Shown here piece after piece: positions 31,356 through 39,378 of a DNA stretch of 64,000 bases. The stretch is from positions 60,443-124,442 of the forward strand of contig DATIZX010000010.1 in NCBI GenBank assembly GCA_035516795.1, written 5' to 3'. This stretch comes from DATJBF01 sp035516795. Its GTDB lineage: Bacteria > Verrucomicrobiota > Verrucomicrobiia > Palsa-1439. The first letter of the stretch is position 1. The number at the start of each line of letters is the position of its first letter. The notes under the pieces were generated by a model. That model worked only from the letters and a program-made list of their open reading frames with translations, ran no database searches and was not told the DNA's origin. Both the position numbers and the translations under genes were made by a program.

Positions 31356-32582
31356 ATGCGTTTGGGCGAACAACTCGAAAGGCAACTCGACGATTTCGAT
31401 CCCGCCGTGCGGCGTCGGGCATTGCAGGAGATCAGCGAGCAAGGGCATTGGCCGCAGCCCACCGCGCAGGTGAACCTTCACAGCCACACGTTCTTTTCCT
31501 ACAATGCCTATGGTTACTCGCCGACCCACTTCGCGGTGCTGGCCCGGCAACGTGGGTTGATGGCCGCAGGCATTGTCGACTTCGACGTGCTGGATGGACT
31601 GGAAGAATTTCTCGAGGCCGGTCGCCTGCTGGAACTGAAGGCCTGTGTGAGTCTTGAGTCGCGGGTGTACGTCCCTGAATTTGCTGACCGCGTGATTAAT
31701 TCGCCGGGCGAGCCCGGCATCTCCTATCACATGGGCATCGGGTTTCCTCGTGAGATCGAACATCCGCTGCTGACGCAAATGCGTCGCACCGCCGAGCAAC
31801 GCAACCGCGAACTTTTGGCCCGAGTGAATGCGTTCACCGCACCGGTCGTGCTTGACTACGACCGCGATGTGTTGCCGCTCACGCCGAAGGGAAACGCTAC
31901 CGAGCGTCACATCTGCGAGGCGTATTCGAAAAAGGGCGACCAGGAGTTCTGGCGAAGTAAACTTGGCGAATGCCCTGACGAACCCGCCAAACTTCAGGCG
32001 CTGATCCGGGCGAAAACGATGAAACGCGGCGGAGTTGGCTACGTTCAACCGGGCAAAGGCGCATTTCCACTGATGGCGCAAATGAATCAGTTCGTGCTCG
32101 AAGCCGGAGCGATCCCGACCTTAACCTGGCTTGACGGCACGAGCGAAGGCGAGCAGTGCCTCGAAGAACTTTTTGAGGTAGCAGAAGTATCCGGGGCTGC
32201 GGCGCTCAACATCATTCCCGACCGAAATTACACTCCTGGCGCGAAGGACCAGAAGTTACAGAATCTGCGAGAAGTGATCGCGCTGGCGGAGAAACATCAT
32301 TTCCTGATTGTCGTCGGCACGGAGATGAACGCACCCGGCAACAAATTCGTGGACTCATTTGAGACTGCGGAGCTGAAACCGTTCTTGCCGGTCTTTCTCA
32401 AGGGCGCCTACATCGTTTTCGCCCACACACTGCTACAACGACATCTCGGACGCGGGTATCTCAGCGACTGGGCCAAACAACGGTTTCCGGGCGTCGCTGA
32501 GAGGAACGACTTCTTTGAGCGGCTCGGACGCGAGTTGTCGCCAAACGTGACAACCAAGGAATTGCTCGCTAGAGTTCAGTAG
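31356..32582 (+). CDS. PHP-domain metal-dependent hydrolase, unknown role in sugar operon
   Basis: A 408-residue protein with a PHP phosphoesterase fold. The first metal site is 'NLHSHTFFSYNAYGYSP' (HxH, residues about 40-42); further candidate ligands are 'GIVDFDVLDGLEEF', 'VGTEMNAPGN' and 'VFAHTLL' near the C terminus. PHP proteins remove phosphate groups (histidinol phosphate, trehalose-6-phosphate, nucleotides) or act in DNA polymerases. None of the known fucose or rhamnose routes needs one, so it may hydrolyse a dead-end or signalling sugar phosphate. It sits four bases after rhaB and two before the zinc dehydrogenase gene, clearly within the operon. Confidence 0.75.
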   Translation: MRLGEQLERQLDDFDPAVRRRALQEISEQGHWPQPTAQVNLHSHTFFSYNAYGYSPTHFAVLARQRGLMAAGIVDFDVLDGLEEFLEAGRLLELKACVSLESRVYVPEFADRVINSPGEPGISYHMGIGFPREIEHPLLTQMRRTAEQRNRELLARVNAFTAPVVLDYDRDVLPLTPKGNATERHICEAYSKKGDQEFWRSKLGECPDEPAKLQALIRAKTMKRGGVGYVQPGKGAFPLMAQMNQFVLEAGAIPTLTWLDGTSEGEQCLEELFEVAEVSGAAALNIIPDRNYTPGAKDQKLQNLREVIALAEKHHFLIVVGTEMNAPGNKFVDSFETAELKPFLPVFLKGAYIVFAHTLLQRHLGRGYLSDWAKQRFPGVAERNDFFERLGRELSPNVTTKELLARVQ

Positions 32583-32584
32583 CA

Positions 32585-34126
32585 ATGACCTCGGTAACCA
32601 TCCCGAATCAACAACGCGCCGTCCAATTGGTTGGACCGGATCAACTGCGCCTCAACGAAGCCAAGCCCGTGAGCAAGCCAGGTCCGCATCAGGTATTGTG
32701 TCGCGTCGAAGTCTGCGGCTTGTGTTTCTCCGACTTGAAGTTGCTGAAACAGTTTTCCGCGCACGCCCGCAAATCTGAAATCAAATCCGGCATTGACCAA
32801 CAAGCACTGCTGGAAATGCCGCATTACGTACCCGGAGAAAAGCCGACCGTGCCCGGTCATGAAACCGTCGTCCGGATCGTCGCCGTCGGCTCGCAGGTCA
32901 GACAATTCCAGATCGGCCAGCGCTACCTTGTGCAAACCGACTACCGCTGGCTTCCCACGGCCAACTCGGCCGCGGCGTTTGGCTACAACTTCGAAGGCGC
33001 GCTGCAGGAATATGTTCTGGTGGACGAACGCGTCATCACCTCACCCGCTGGTGAGTCCATGTTCATTCCTGCGCCGGAAGATTTGTCTGCATCGGCGATT
33101 GCACTGTGTGAACCGTGGGCCTGCGTCGAGGACGCGTATGTCGAGAAGCAACGCCGCACGTTGAAGATGGATGGTAAATGCCTGGTGGTTGGCAACGGCA
33201 AAGTGGACGCGCCCCACGCCATCCGCTGTCAGCCCAATGCACTTCCGACCGGTCCATTTGACGAAGTGATTTATTTCGGCAGTGATCCTGCCGTTGCTGA
33301 AAAGCTGTTCTCCAACGTTGGCACCAAAGGCTTGTTCGTTATTTGCCAGTGCGGTGGCAAGTTTGGCAAGCTGGTCGTCTCACAAATTGGGCGGGTGCAT
33401 TACGGCGGTATCCGCATTGTCGGTACCACGGGAAATAACGCAGCCGACGCTCTGGCGGCGATTCCAGCTACTGTGGAAATCCGTCCCAACGACAAGATCA
33501 ACATCGTTGGCGCAGCCGGGCCGATGGGCACGATGCACGTCATTCGCGATCTTTGCCAGGGCGTTCCTGGTGTCACTGTTTTTGCTGGTGACCTTAACGA
33601 TGAACGGCTCGCCTCGCTGCAAAAACTGGTTGAACCGTTGGCGCAGAAGAACAAAGTCACTTTGCGCCCGTATAATCCGTCCAAAGACAACCTGGCCGAG
33701 AACTTCAATTATATCGTTCTCATGGCGCCCGTGCCGGCGCTGGTTGCACAGGCTGTCAGAGACGCTGCGCCGCGCGCGATGATCAACATTTTCGCCGGCA
33801 TCCCCGCCAACGTGACCGGCGAGATCGATCTCGACGCCTGCATTGAAAAGCAATGCTATTTCGTTGGCACCAGCGGTTCGACCTTGGAAGACATGAAAGC
33901 TGTACTTGCGAAAGTGAAGGCGCGCACCCTCGACACGAATCTGTCTGTTGCGGCGGTCGCGGGTTTGGACGGCGCCATCGACGGCATCCGCGCCGTCGAG
34001 AAAAACTTGATGCCCGGCAAGATAATCGTGTATCCGTCGATCAAAGGCTTGAAACTGACACGCGTCGAACATTGGGATGCCGAAGCTGAAAGATCGCTTT
34101 TGAGGAACCATGACGCTCAAAGATAA
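32585..34126 (+). CDS. Zinc-binding medium-chain dehydrogenase (SorE-like)
   Basis: A 513-residue MDR-superfamily protein. The GroES-like N terminus has 'VCGLCFSDLK' and 'VPGHETVVRIVAVGSQV', giving the catalytic zinc Cys and His. The nucleotide-binding half contains 'INIVGAAGPMGTMHVIRDL' as the NAD(P) glycine motif. It is about 100 residues longer than ordinary sorbitol dehydrogenases; a segment around residues 190-290 ('CLVVGNGKVDAPHAIRCQPNAL') lies between the zinc and nucleotide regions. Long MDR proteins paired with an SrlD-like SDR resemble the L-sorbose-1-phosphate reductase/sorbitol-6-phosphate dehydrogenase pair; a role in lactaldehyde or polyol-phosphate oxidation-reduction is inferred. 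Confidence 0.78.
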   Translation: MTSVTIPNQQRAVQLVGPDQLRLNEAKPVSKPGPHQVLCRVEVCGLCFSDLKLLKQFSAHARKSEIKSGIDQQALLEMPHYVPGEKPTVPGHETVVRIVAVGSQVRQFQIGQRYLVQTDYRWLPTANSAAAFGYNFEGALQEYVLVDERVITSPAGESMFIPAPEDLSASAIALCEPWACVEDAYVEKQRRTLKMDGKCLVVGNGKVDAPHAIRCQPNALPTGPFDEVIYFGSDPAVAEKLFSNVGTKGLFVICQCGGKFGKLVVSQIGRVHYGGIRIVGTTGNNAADALAAIPATVEIRPNDKINIVGAAGPMGTMHVIRDLCQGVPGVTVFAGDLNDERLASLQKLVEPLAQKNKVTLRPYNPSKDNLAENFNYIVLMAPVPALVAQAVRDAAPRAMINIFAGIPANVTGEIDLDACIEKQCYFVGTSGSTLEDMKAVLAKVKARTLDTNLSVAAVAGLDGAIDGIRAVEKNLMPGKIIVYPSIKGLKLTRVEHWDAEAERSLLRNHDAQR

Positions 34127-34862
34127 AGTTGCCATTGTGACTGGTGCCGCGCAGGGCTTGGGAGCGGCCATTTGCAAACGCTTGGCGAACGAAGGCGCCC
34201 GCGTCGAGCCCGCCGACATCAAAGGCTTTGATGTGTCGGTGGATGTGACGAACGAGACGCATGTTAAAAATCTGTTCGACCAGACGATTGCCCGACATGG
34301 CCGGGTGGACCTCGTGGTGGTCAACGCGGGCATTCTGATTGCCGAGCCGATTGCCGAAGCCGATCCGGAAAAATGGCGGGCAGTGATGAACGTGAATCTC
34401 TTCGGGAATTTCCTGACGATGAAACACGCCTGCCGGGTGATGAAGCCGAAACGCAGCGGCGTTATCATCCAGATCAATTCCAAATCCGGCAAGAAAGGCA
34501 GCGCGGCCAACTCCGCTTACGCCGCCACCAAGTTCGGCGGCATCGGCCTCGTGCAGAGCGTCGCGTTGGAGATGGCCCCGCACAATATCCGCTGCAATGC
34601 CATCTGCCCCGGTAATTTGCTCGACTCACCGTTGTGGATCGATCCGAACAAGGGTTTGTTCGTCCAATATCTCCGGGCGGGAAAAGTCCCCGGCGCCAAG
34701 ACAGTCGAAGAGGTGCGCCAGCATTACGTCAACGAAGTGCCGATGAAGCGCGGTTGCAGGTATGACGACGTCTGTAATGCTCTGGTCTTCCTTGCCTCCG
34801 ATGCTGCCAGTTATATTACCGGCATTGCCCTCAGCGTTACCGGCGGTCAAGAAATGAGTTAG
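34110..34862 (+). CDS. Short-chain dehydrogenase, sorbitol-6-phosphate dehydrogenase (SrlD)-like
   Basis: A 250-residue classical SDR with 'VTGAAQGLGAAI' (coenzyme), 'VVNAGIL', catalytic Ser in 'INSKSGKKGS' and YAATK (Tyr-x-x-x-Lys). Strings 'NSKSGKKGS', 'KFGGIGLVQSVALEMA', 'CPGNLLDSP' and 'KRGCRYDDVCNALVFLASDAASYITG' are very close to those of SrlD-type sorbitol-6-phosphate 2-dehydrogenases. It may instead act as the lactaldehyde dehydrogenase half of a split RhaE-like enzyme. It overlaps the zinc dehydrogenase gene by 17 bases, so the two are translationally coupled and probably function together. Confidence 0.85.
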   Translation: MTLKDKVAIVTGAAQGLGAAICKRLANEGARVEPADIKGFDVSVDVTNETHVKNLFDQTIARHGRVDLVVVNAGILIAEPIAEADPEKWRAVMNVNLFGNFLTMKHACRVMKPKRSGVIIQINSKSGKKGSAANSAYAATKFGGIGLVQSVALEMAPHNIRCNAICPGNLLDSPLWIDPNKGLFVQYLRAGKVPGAKTVEEVRQHYVNEVPMKRGCRYDDVCNALVFLASDAASYITGIALSVTGGQEMS

Positions 34863-34884
34863 GCGAAGTGAGCATCGCGAATTT

Positions 34885-35568
34885 ATGCGGTCGCTAAAGG
34901 GCAAAACAGCGATTATCACTGGCGCGAGCCGAGGCATCGGGTTGGCCATCGCTCGGGCGCTGGCGCGAGAGGGAGTTCTACTTGTCTTGCTATCGCGCAC
35001 GAAACCGGCCGTGCGCGGCAAGTTCATTGCGTGCGACCTGGCAAACCCGGATGTCATCCCCGCGACCGTTGCTCGGGCCGTGAAACATTTGGGCCGTTGC
35101 GACTTTCTTATCAACAATGCTGGCGTTTTCCTCGAAAGGCCAGTCACGGAAATCTCGCTGTCCGATTGGGAACGGGTGCTGCGCATTAATCTTACTGCGC
35201 CCTTCCTGCTTTGCCGGGAAGTCCTGCCGCACATGATTGGACGCAAACAGGGACGCATCATCAACGTCGTCAGCACGTCCGGCTTGCAGGGGTACCTTCA
35301 CCAATCTGGCTACTGCGCGAGCAAACACGGGCTGCTCGGTTTCGCGCGGGGCCTGGCCGTCGAGGCCAAACCGCACAACATTCATGTCTATAATCTCTGC
35401 CCCGGCGGTGTGGACACCGACTTCATCAAGGGCACTTACCTGGGCAGACGATTGAAAGGCCAACCGATGATTGCCCCTGCCGATATCGCCGAGACGGTTG
35501 TCTTTCTCTTGCGGCAACCTGAAAACATCGATCTCCCCGAACTCATTGTCCGACGGTTCGCACCATAA
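34885..35568 (+). CDS. Short-chain dehydrogenase/reductase, second in operon
   Basis: A 227-residue classical SDR: 'ITGASRGIGLAIARAL' coenzyme motif, 'INNAGVF', catalytic Ser in 'VVSTSGLQG', then Tyr-Cys-Ala-Ser-Lys (YCASK) and 'CPGGVDTDF'. Substrate unknown; 3-oxoacyl-ACP reductase-like in general pattern. A 22-base gap after the SrlD-like gene makes it the probable last gene of the fuc/rha operon, after which the accessory island begins 37 bases later. It could reduce L-lactaldehyde or a sugar intermediate, but nothing in the sequence decides this. Confidence 0.82.
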   Translation: MRSLKGKTAIITGASRGIGLAIARALAREGVLLVLLSRTKPAVRGKFIACDLANPDVIPATVARAVKHLGRCDFLINNAGVFLERPVTEISLSDWERVLRINLTAPFLLCREVLPHMIGRKQGRIINVVSTSGLQGYLHQSGYCASKHGLLGFARGLAVEAKPHNIHVYNLCPGGVDTDFIKGTYLGRRLKGQPMIAPADIAETVVFLLRQPENIDLPELIVRRFAP

Positions 35569-35605
35569 TTTTCGCAGGGCTTGCCGTTGTCATTTTTCGC
35601 CCTAT

Positions 35606-35659
35606 CAACAATCTAATGGTACACGACCCCCACCCGGGTCGTGCTCTAATGGATTGTTG
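35606..35659. repeat. Left boundary repeat, part of a 54-bp palindrome
   Basis: The left arm (35606-35628, direct copy of 40086-40108) and the right arm 35637-35659 are inverted copies around CCACCCGG; the right arm read backwards matches the 40086 copy at 21 of 23 positions. So three copies of one motif exist, two head-to-head here and one single at 40086. Confidence 0.75.
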
Positions 35660-35670
35660 TTTTTGCATAA

Positions 35671-35698
35671 GTGACAAAGCGGCTGGCTTTGTTACAAT
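35671..35698 (+). promoter_or_regulatory. Promoter of the RelA/SpoT-domain gene
   Basis: GTGACA (35671-35676), 16-base spacer, TACAAT (35693-35698). The start site would fall near 35705, at the GTG start codon, suggesting a leaderless message. Confidence 0.45.
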
Positions 35699-35705
35699 CG
35701 AAGGT

Positions 35706-36752
35706 GTGAAATGGGCAAAACCCTTATTTACTCGCGCCGACGTTAATGACGCCGCTAGGATATTGCTGGCGCCTTCACCAGATCATGCCGATGTCGATCA
35801 GGCTCTTAGCGCCGTGAACAACTGGCGAGCTATTCACGCGTATCCCCTTCAGGCCGTAAAAATGACTCTTTCCAACAGGGCAAAACACGTAGAGCGCGCA
35901 GCTCTTATTGCGCAGCGAACCAAGCGCATTCCTGCGATAGTATTGAAGCTACAAGAGAACCATGCCGCTGGTCTTGATATGCAGCTTACCCAAATGCATG
36001 ACATCGGAGGCTGTCGCGCAATACTGCGTTCAGTTGGACAGGTTGAACAACTCGTAAAGGTGTATGCGGAAGCCACCGCCAAAAATGCTCTCCGTGGTGG
36101 CAAATTCCACAGGAAATACGATTATATTGCCAGCCCTAAACCAAGTGGGTACAGAAGCGTTCATCTTGTCTATAAGTATTTCACTACAACTGAGACCCAC
36201 TCTGTCTATAATGATTTGAAGATAGAAATCCAGATTCGATCAAAACTTCAACATGCATGGGCAACAGCAGTTGAAACCGTTGATTTTTTTACAGGGCAGG
36301 CACTGAAATCCAATATCGGCGAGGCATCTTGGAAGCGATTTTTCGCTCTTGTATCCAATGAGTTTGCCCGGCTGGAAAAGCGGCCTCTCGTTCCCGGGGT
36401 TCCACAAACAGAAGCCGAATGCAAACGCGAGCTAAAGTCATGCTCCACACAAATAGGACTTCTCGAAGGCTTAACTGCCGCAACCGGATTCGTGGAGCAC
36501 AAGGAAGGACAGCTATTCCTATTGGAGCTTGATCTCCAGAACAAAACCGTTACGACAACAGGATTTCCACGAGAAAAAGCCTTAGAAGCACAAGACAAAT
36601 ATCTTGAAGTTGAACGAGCCAACAGGGGCAATCCTAATAAACAAGCTGTTCTTGTGTCGGTTGACTCTTTGGCGGCACTTCCAAAGGCGTATCCCAATTT
36701 TTACTTGGATATTAGCGAATTTATCACTGTTCTAAGGAAGGTTCTCGCCTAG
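35706..36752 (+). CDS. RelA/SpoT-domain protein, small alarmone synthetase-like
   Basis: A 348-residue protein whose middle third is the RelA/SpoT nucleotide-transferase domain: 'MHDIGGCRAIL', 'YDYIASPKPSGYRSVHLVYKYF', and 'IEIQIRSKLQHAWATAVE' with the Glu, Gln, Arg and His that bind pyrophosphate donor and Mg2+. There is no HD hydrolase, TGS or ACT domain. Single-domain proteins like this synthesise (p)ppGpp or ppApp, or pyrophosphorylate tRNA 3' ends as toxSAS toxins; the long extra C-terminal region (about 130 residues) has no assigned fold. GTG 35706 gives the usual 'xKWAKPxxxxxxV' N terminus of this family; the ATG at 35616 lies in the palindrome. No cognate antitoxin is evident beside it. 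Confidence 0.85.
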   Translation: MKWAKPLFTRADVNDAARILLAPSPDHADVDQALSAVNNWRAIHAYPLQAVKMTLSNRAKHVERAALIAQRTKRIPAIVLKLQENHAAGLDMQLTQMHDIGGCRAILRSVGQVEQLVKVYAEATAKNALRGGKFHRKYDYIASPKPSGYRSVHLVYKYFTTTETHSVYNDLKIEIQIRSKLQHAWATAVETVDFFTGQALKSNIGEASWKRFFALVSNEFARLEKRPLVPGVPQTEAECKRELKSCSTQIGLLEGLTAATGFVEHKEGQLFLLELDLQNKTVTTTGFPREKALEAQDKYLEVERANRGNPNKQAVLVSVDSLAALPKAYPNFYLDISEFITVLRKVLA

Positions 36753-37701
36753 TAGCTTCCTCAATCAGCCGCTCAATCGTCCATGCTCCATCAGTAATGC
36801 CAGAAGCGTGCGCGGGCGTTGTGCCAAGCGTTCTGTGCACTTTGCAAAAGTTGAACACCGCCACAAACAGGCTTACTGCTCTGCGGTGGTTGTCCAGCTT
36901 CCGCGACCAGCCTAAGCCCAGCCGAGCGAAGCGTTTGTTAAAGTGTCGCACGGTAAGATTTGTTCTCTCAATGTGGCTCGTGCAAATCTTGGTTTCATCT
37001 GGAGCGCCGATTATCCGTTTCACGAACACAGAAGCGTAGGGCGCTGGCGAATAGCGCCGGTTTGGGTCGCTACCGTTGTAGGTGTCTTTCTTGAATATCT
37101 TTTGCATCACAGCGAGGTCCAGCCGCCTGTTGAAGAATGAGTTTAGGACGCTCGGATAGGGGTGGAATGAATCACAGGTGATCTGCACTTGTCCGGCAAT
37201 CCGAGAAGCTGCGTCTGCGGCGAAGGCAAACGTGCTTTCAGCGTTCCGCTTGCCGGTGTAGTAAGACACAATCAGCTTGGTGTCGGCAGCGATGCCAAGA
37301 AAGGTGTATTGATCGCCCCGCTCTGTGTCTTCTGGCGTGGTTCGGGCTTGCCGAATCCCTACCCGCGTCCACAATTCATCGACTTGGAGCGAATCAATAG
37401 TCACGTTGCGCACAAGTCGGTCATGCAGATACTCGCAGCGTTCACCCACCACGCGCAAGACCTCAAGAACAGTGTGCTGATGGCATTGCGCGAGGCGGCT
37501 CACGGCTCGAATGCCAATACCTTCAGATAGCAGTTTTACTATCTGGACAACCTTGTCATGGCTCACGCGGAGCCTACCTAGCGGCTGATCTTCAGAGAAG
37601 GTCTTACCGCATTTAGTGCAACGGAAACGCTGAACAACTCGATTCTTGTTTTGGAAGGTTCCAAATCGGCTGGCTTCACCACTGCAACAGTAACATTTCA
37701 C
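36724..37701 (-). CDS. IS1-type transposase
   Basis: About 325 residues. An N-terminal zinc ribbon ('CYCCSGEASRFG' and 'FRCTKCGKTF') is followed by a helix-turn-helix region ('GIGIRAVSRLAQCHQHTVLEVL') and a DDE-type nuclease: first Asp in 'LQVDELWTRV', second in 'ITCDSFHPYPSVL', Glu and basic residues in 'SHIERTNLTVRHFNKRF'. Unlike IS1 of enterobacteria it is one frame. GTG 37701 gives the typical 'VKCYCC' start; the frame extends upstream into a hairpin. Its last 29 bases overlap the end of the convergent RelA/SpoT gene, and I see no flanking terminal inverted repeats or target duplication, so it is probably not an intact insertion sequence. Confidence 0.85.
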   Translation of the reverse strand: MKCYCCSGEASRFGTFQNKNRVVQRFRCTKCGKTFSEDQPLGRLRVSHDKVVQIVKLLSEGIGIRAVSRLAQCHQHTVLEVLRVVGERCEYLHDRLVRNVTIDSLQVDELWTRVGIRQARTTPEDTERGDQYTFLGIAADTKLIVSYYTGKRNAESTFAFAADAASRIAGQVQITCDSFHPYPSVLNSFFNRRLDLAVMQKIFKKDTYNGSDPNRRYSPAPYASVFVKRIIGAPDETKICTSHIERTNLTVRHFNKRFARLGLGWSRKLDNHRRAVSLFVAVFNFCKVHRTLGTTPAHASGITDGAWTIERLIEEATRREPSLEQ

Positions 37702-37788
37702 TTTCGGCTCGACTTTCTGTGGCCGAGCGCGTACTGTGCAGTCGTATCTGCAAGGATATGCGACCGCTTGGCTCCGGCCATCGGTTGC

Positions 37789-37817
37789 GCCCCGTGGTGC
37801 TAGTAACACTACGGGGC
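37789..37817. repeat. Hairpin upstream of the transposase
   Basis: GCCCCGTGGTG-CTAGTAA-CACTACGGGGC, 10 of 11 pairs, followed on the plus strand by AATTTTTG. Could be a terminator for plus-strand transcripts or an insertion-sequence end structure. Confidence 0.4.
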
Positions 37818-38024
37818 AATTTTTGAGTTACGGGATCAGGGCGTGGTGTCCGGCGCTAATGATGCGCCTTAACGGTTTTCAGGCTCCCCCCTCCACGCCC
37901 GTTCCCGGGCATCTTACAAGACTTCCAAAGAACCACGCGGACTCTACCGGAACCCGGCGCAGAAAGCAAGAGCTTTTTATCTTGCTCTAATGATTTATTT
38001 TTATCTGCCAAAATCATATAACCA

Positions 38025-38053
38025 TTGACAGGTGGCGCCGATAGTGTTAGGTT
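38025..38053 (+). promoter_or_regulatory. Promoter of the unknown island gene
   Basis: TTGACA (38025-38030), 17-base spacer, TAGGTT (38048-38053), 27 bases before the ATG at 38080. Confidence 0.5.
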
Positions 38054-38079
38054 GGCGCTCGAAAGAAAGGAGCATTTCG

Positions 38080-38853
38080 ATGACCACTGAGCCAAAGGAA
38101 CCGAAACAGAAGCGCGTTAGAAGCCCATCCTATCCCGGCATTGACCTTGAGGAATCGCTTAATAGAGCGCGCATTCTGTGGGAAAAGGTCAATCGGCACC
38201 CAGTTTCTGTGGACGTAGCCGCGCGATATTGGGAACTTGCTCCGCAGGGAAGTCAGGCGCTCGTAACTATAGCCGCGCTCAAGAAGTTTGGCTTGGCTGA
38301 AGAATCAGAATCCACCGCTGGACGCGAGATTAAACTAACCGATTTGGCCATTTCCTTGGTTTACAATCCAGATGTTGGCTCTCCAGAGTATAAAGCACTT
38401 CTTGCACAGGCGGCGTTGTCTCCACAGATTCACGACGAACTTTGGCAGAAATATCAAGGAACTCTACCAGACGACAAGTTGATAGAGCGCTACTTAGTGA
38501 TCGAGCGCAAGTTCAACCAGAAATACGTGTCTCAATTTATCAGCGAGTTTAGACGTACAATTGAATTTGCCAAACTGAGGAATTTTGATAAAGTACCAGC
38601 AACAAGCAGCCTCAAAGTGAATCAGGCAACTGAGAAAACCGAAAGCCGCCCAACGCTAAAATTTGTACCGGGGTACATAGGCGGCGGGGGGAAAGCGCAC
38701 GAAGCAACGGATTCAAACATAAGTGAGGTGCCGATCTTCTTGGATGAGGATAAGTATGCAAAGGTACCATTCCCGTTGACAGAAGAAGACTACCAGCTAC
38801 TACTTGAGCAGTTGAGGCTCCTGAAGAAACGATTAGTACCAAAAGCCAAATAG
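38080..38853 (+). CDS. Conserved protein of unknown function
   Basis: A 257-residue soluble protein. The N-terminal half is the recognisable conserved part: 'RSPSYPGIDLEESLNRARILWEK', 'VSVDVAARYWELAPQGSQALVTIAALKKFGLAE', then 'REIKLTDLAISLVYNP' and 'IHDELWQKYQGTLPDDKLIERYLVIERKFNQ'. The pattern suggests winged-helix-like helices that could bind DNA, and homologous strings are widespread in accessory regions of many bacteria. The C terminus (about 185-257) is variable and charged. ATG 38080 follows AAAGGAG; the frame begins earlier at 38032 but without a ribosome site. No function can be assigned. Confidence 0.7.
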   Translation: MTTEPKEPKQKRVRSPSYPGIDLEESLNRARILWEKVNRHPVSVDVAARYWELAPQGSQALVTIAALKKFGLAEESESTAGREIKLTDLAISLVYNPDVGSPEYKALLAQAALSPQIHDELWQKYQGTLPDDKLIERYLVIERKFNQKYVSQFISEFRRTIEFAKLRNFDKVPATSSLKVNQATEKTESRPTLKFVPGYIGGGGKAHEATDSNISEVPIFLDEDKYAKVPFPLTEEDYQLLLEQLRLLKKRLVPKAK

Positions 38854-38880
38854 CATGTCTAACAGACCATTCTCGCGGGG

Positions 38881-39378
38881 TCAGCGCAATGAGTTTAACA
38901 GACGCACCGGATGAACAACCCATACGTAAGACAGGCCGCAGTCATCAAAAGCGATTCTCAAGTCCGTTTCGTCTATGTCTCGCAAATGGTGGTCTGAAGT
39001 TACCAAGGCAGGATATTCAAGGAGCGAGGTTTCTGCCAGTATCATGCCGTCGTTGCATTCGTCTTCTGGCAAGAGCTTTCGGTCAATAAGCGTTTGCGCA
39101 AAACGCTCGGTTAGGCCATGTCCAACTGGAATCAAATTAACCGGATGAATCTGCCATGCGAGAATGTTCTGAAGAGCGACCAACGCAATTTCCTTTTCGC
39201 GTGGTTCTCCTCGTTCAGACAGAACGTGAATCTCCTGAAGCGCAGTTGGAGTGACGAACAGTTCGTATCCGCGCCGAAGAAACTCTGTGTGAAACGCAAT
39301 TACGCCGGGATCTTCTGAGGCGAGATCGAGTGGAACGTTAGCGTCTAACGCTAACTGTTTTCTTGCCACTGGAGCCAT
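38881..39378 (-). CDS. PIN-domain protein (toxin-like nuclease)
   Basis: A 165-residue PIN-fold protein. The first metal-binding Asp is in 'LALDANVPLDLA', the conserved Glu in 'TPTALQEIHVL', and the third cluster is 'DECNDGMILAETSLLEYPALVTSDHHL', where Asp/Glu residues complete the Mg2+ site. PIN proteins of this size are usually VapC-like ribonuclease toxins. The small gene upstream overlaps its start by 41 bases, as in toxin-antitoxin pairs, but that partner has no recognised antitoxin fold. Confidence 0.75.
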   Translation of the reverse strand: MAPVARKQLALDANVPLDLASEDPGVIAFHTEFLRRGYELFVTPTALQEIHVLSERGEPREKEIALVALQNILAWQIHPVNLIPVGHGLTERFAQTLIDRKLLPEDECNDGMILAETSLLEYPALVTSDHHLRDIDETDLRIAFDDCGLSYVWVVHPVRLLNSLR

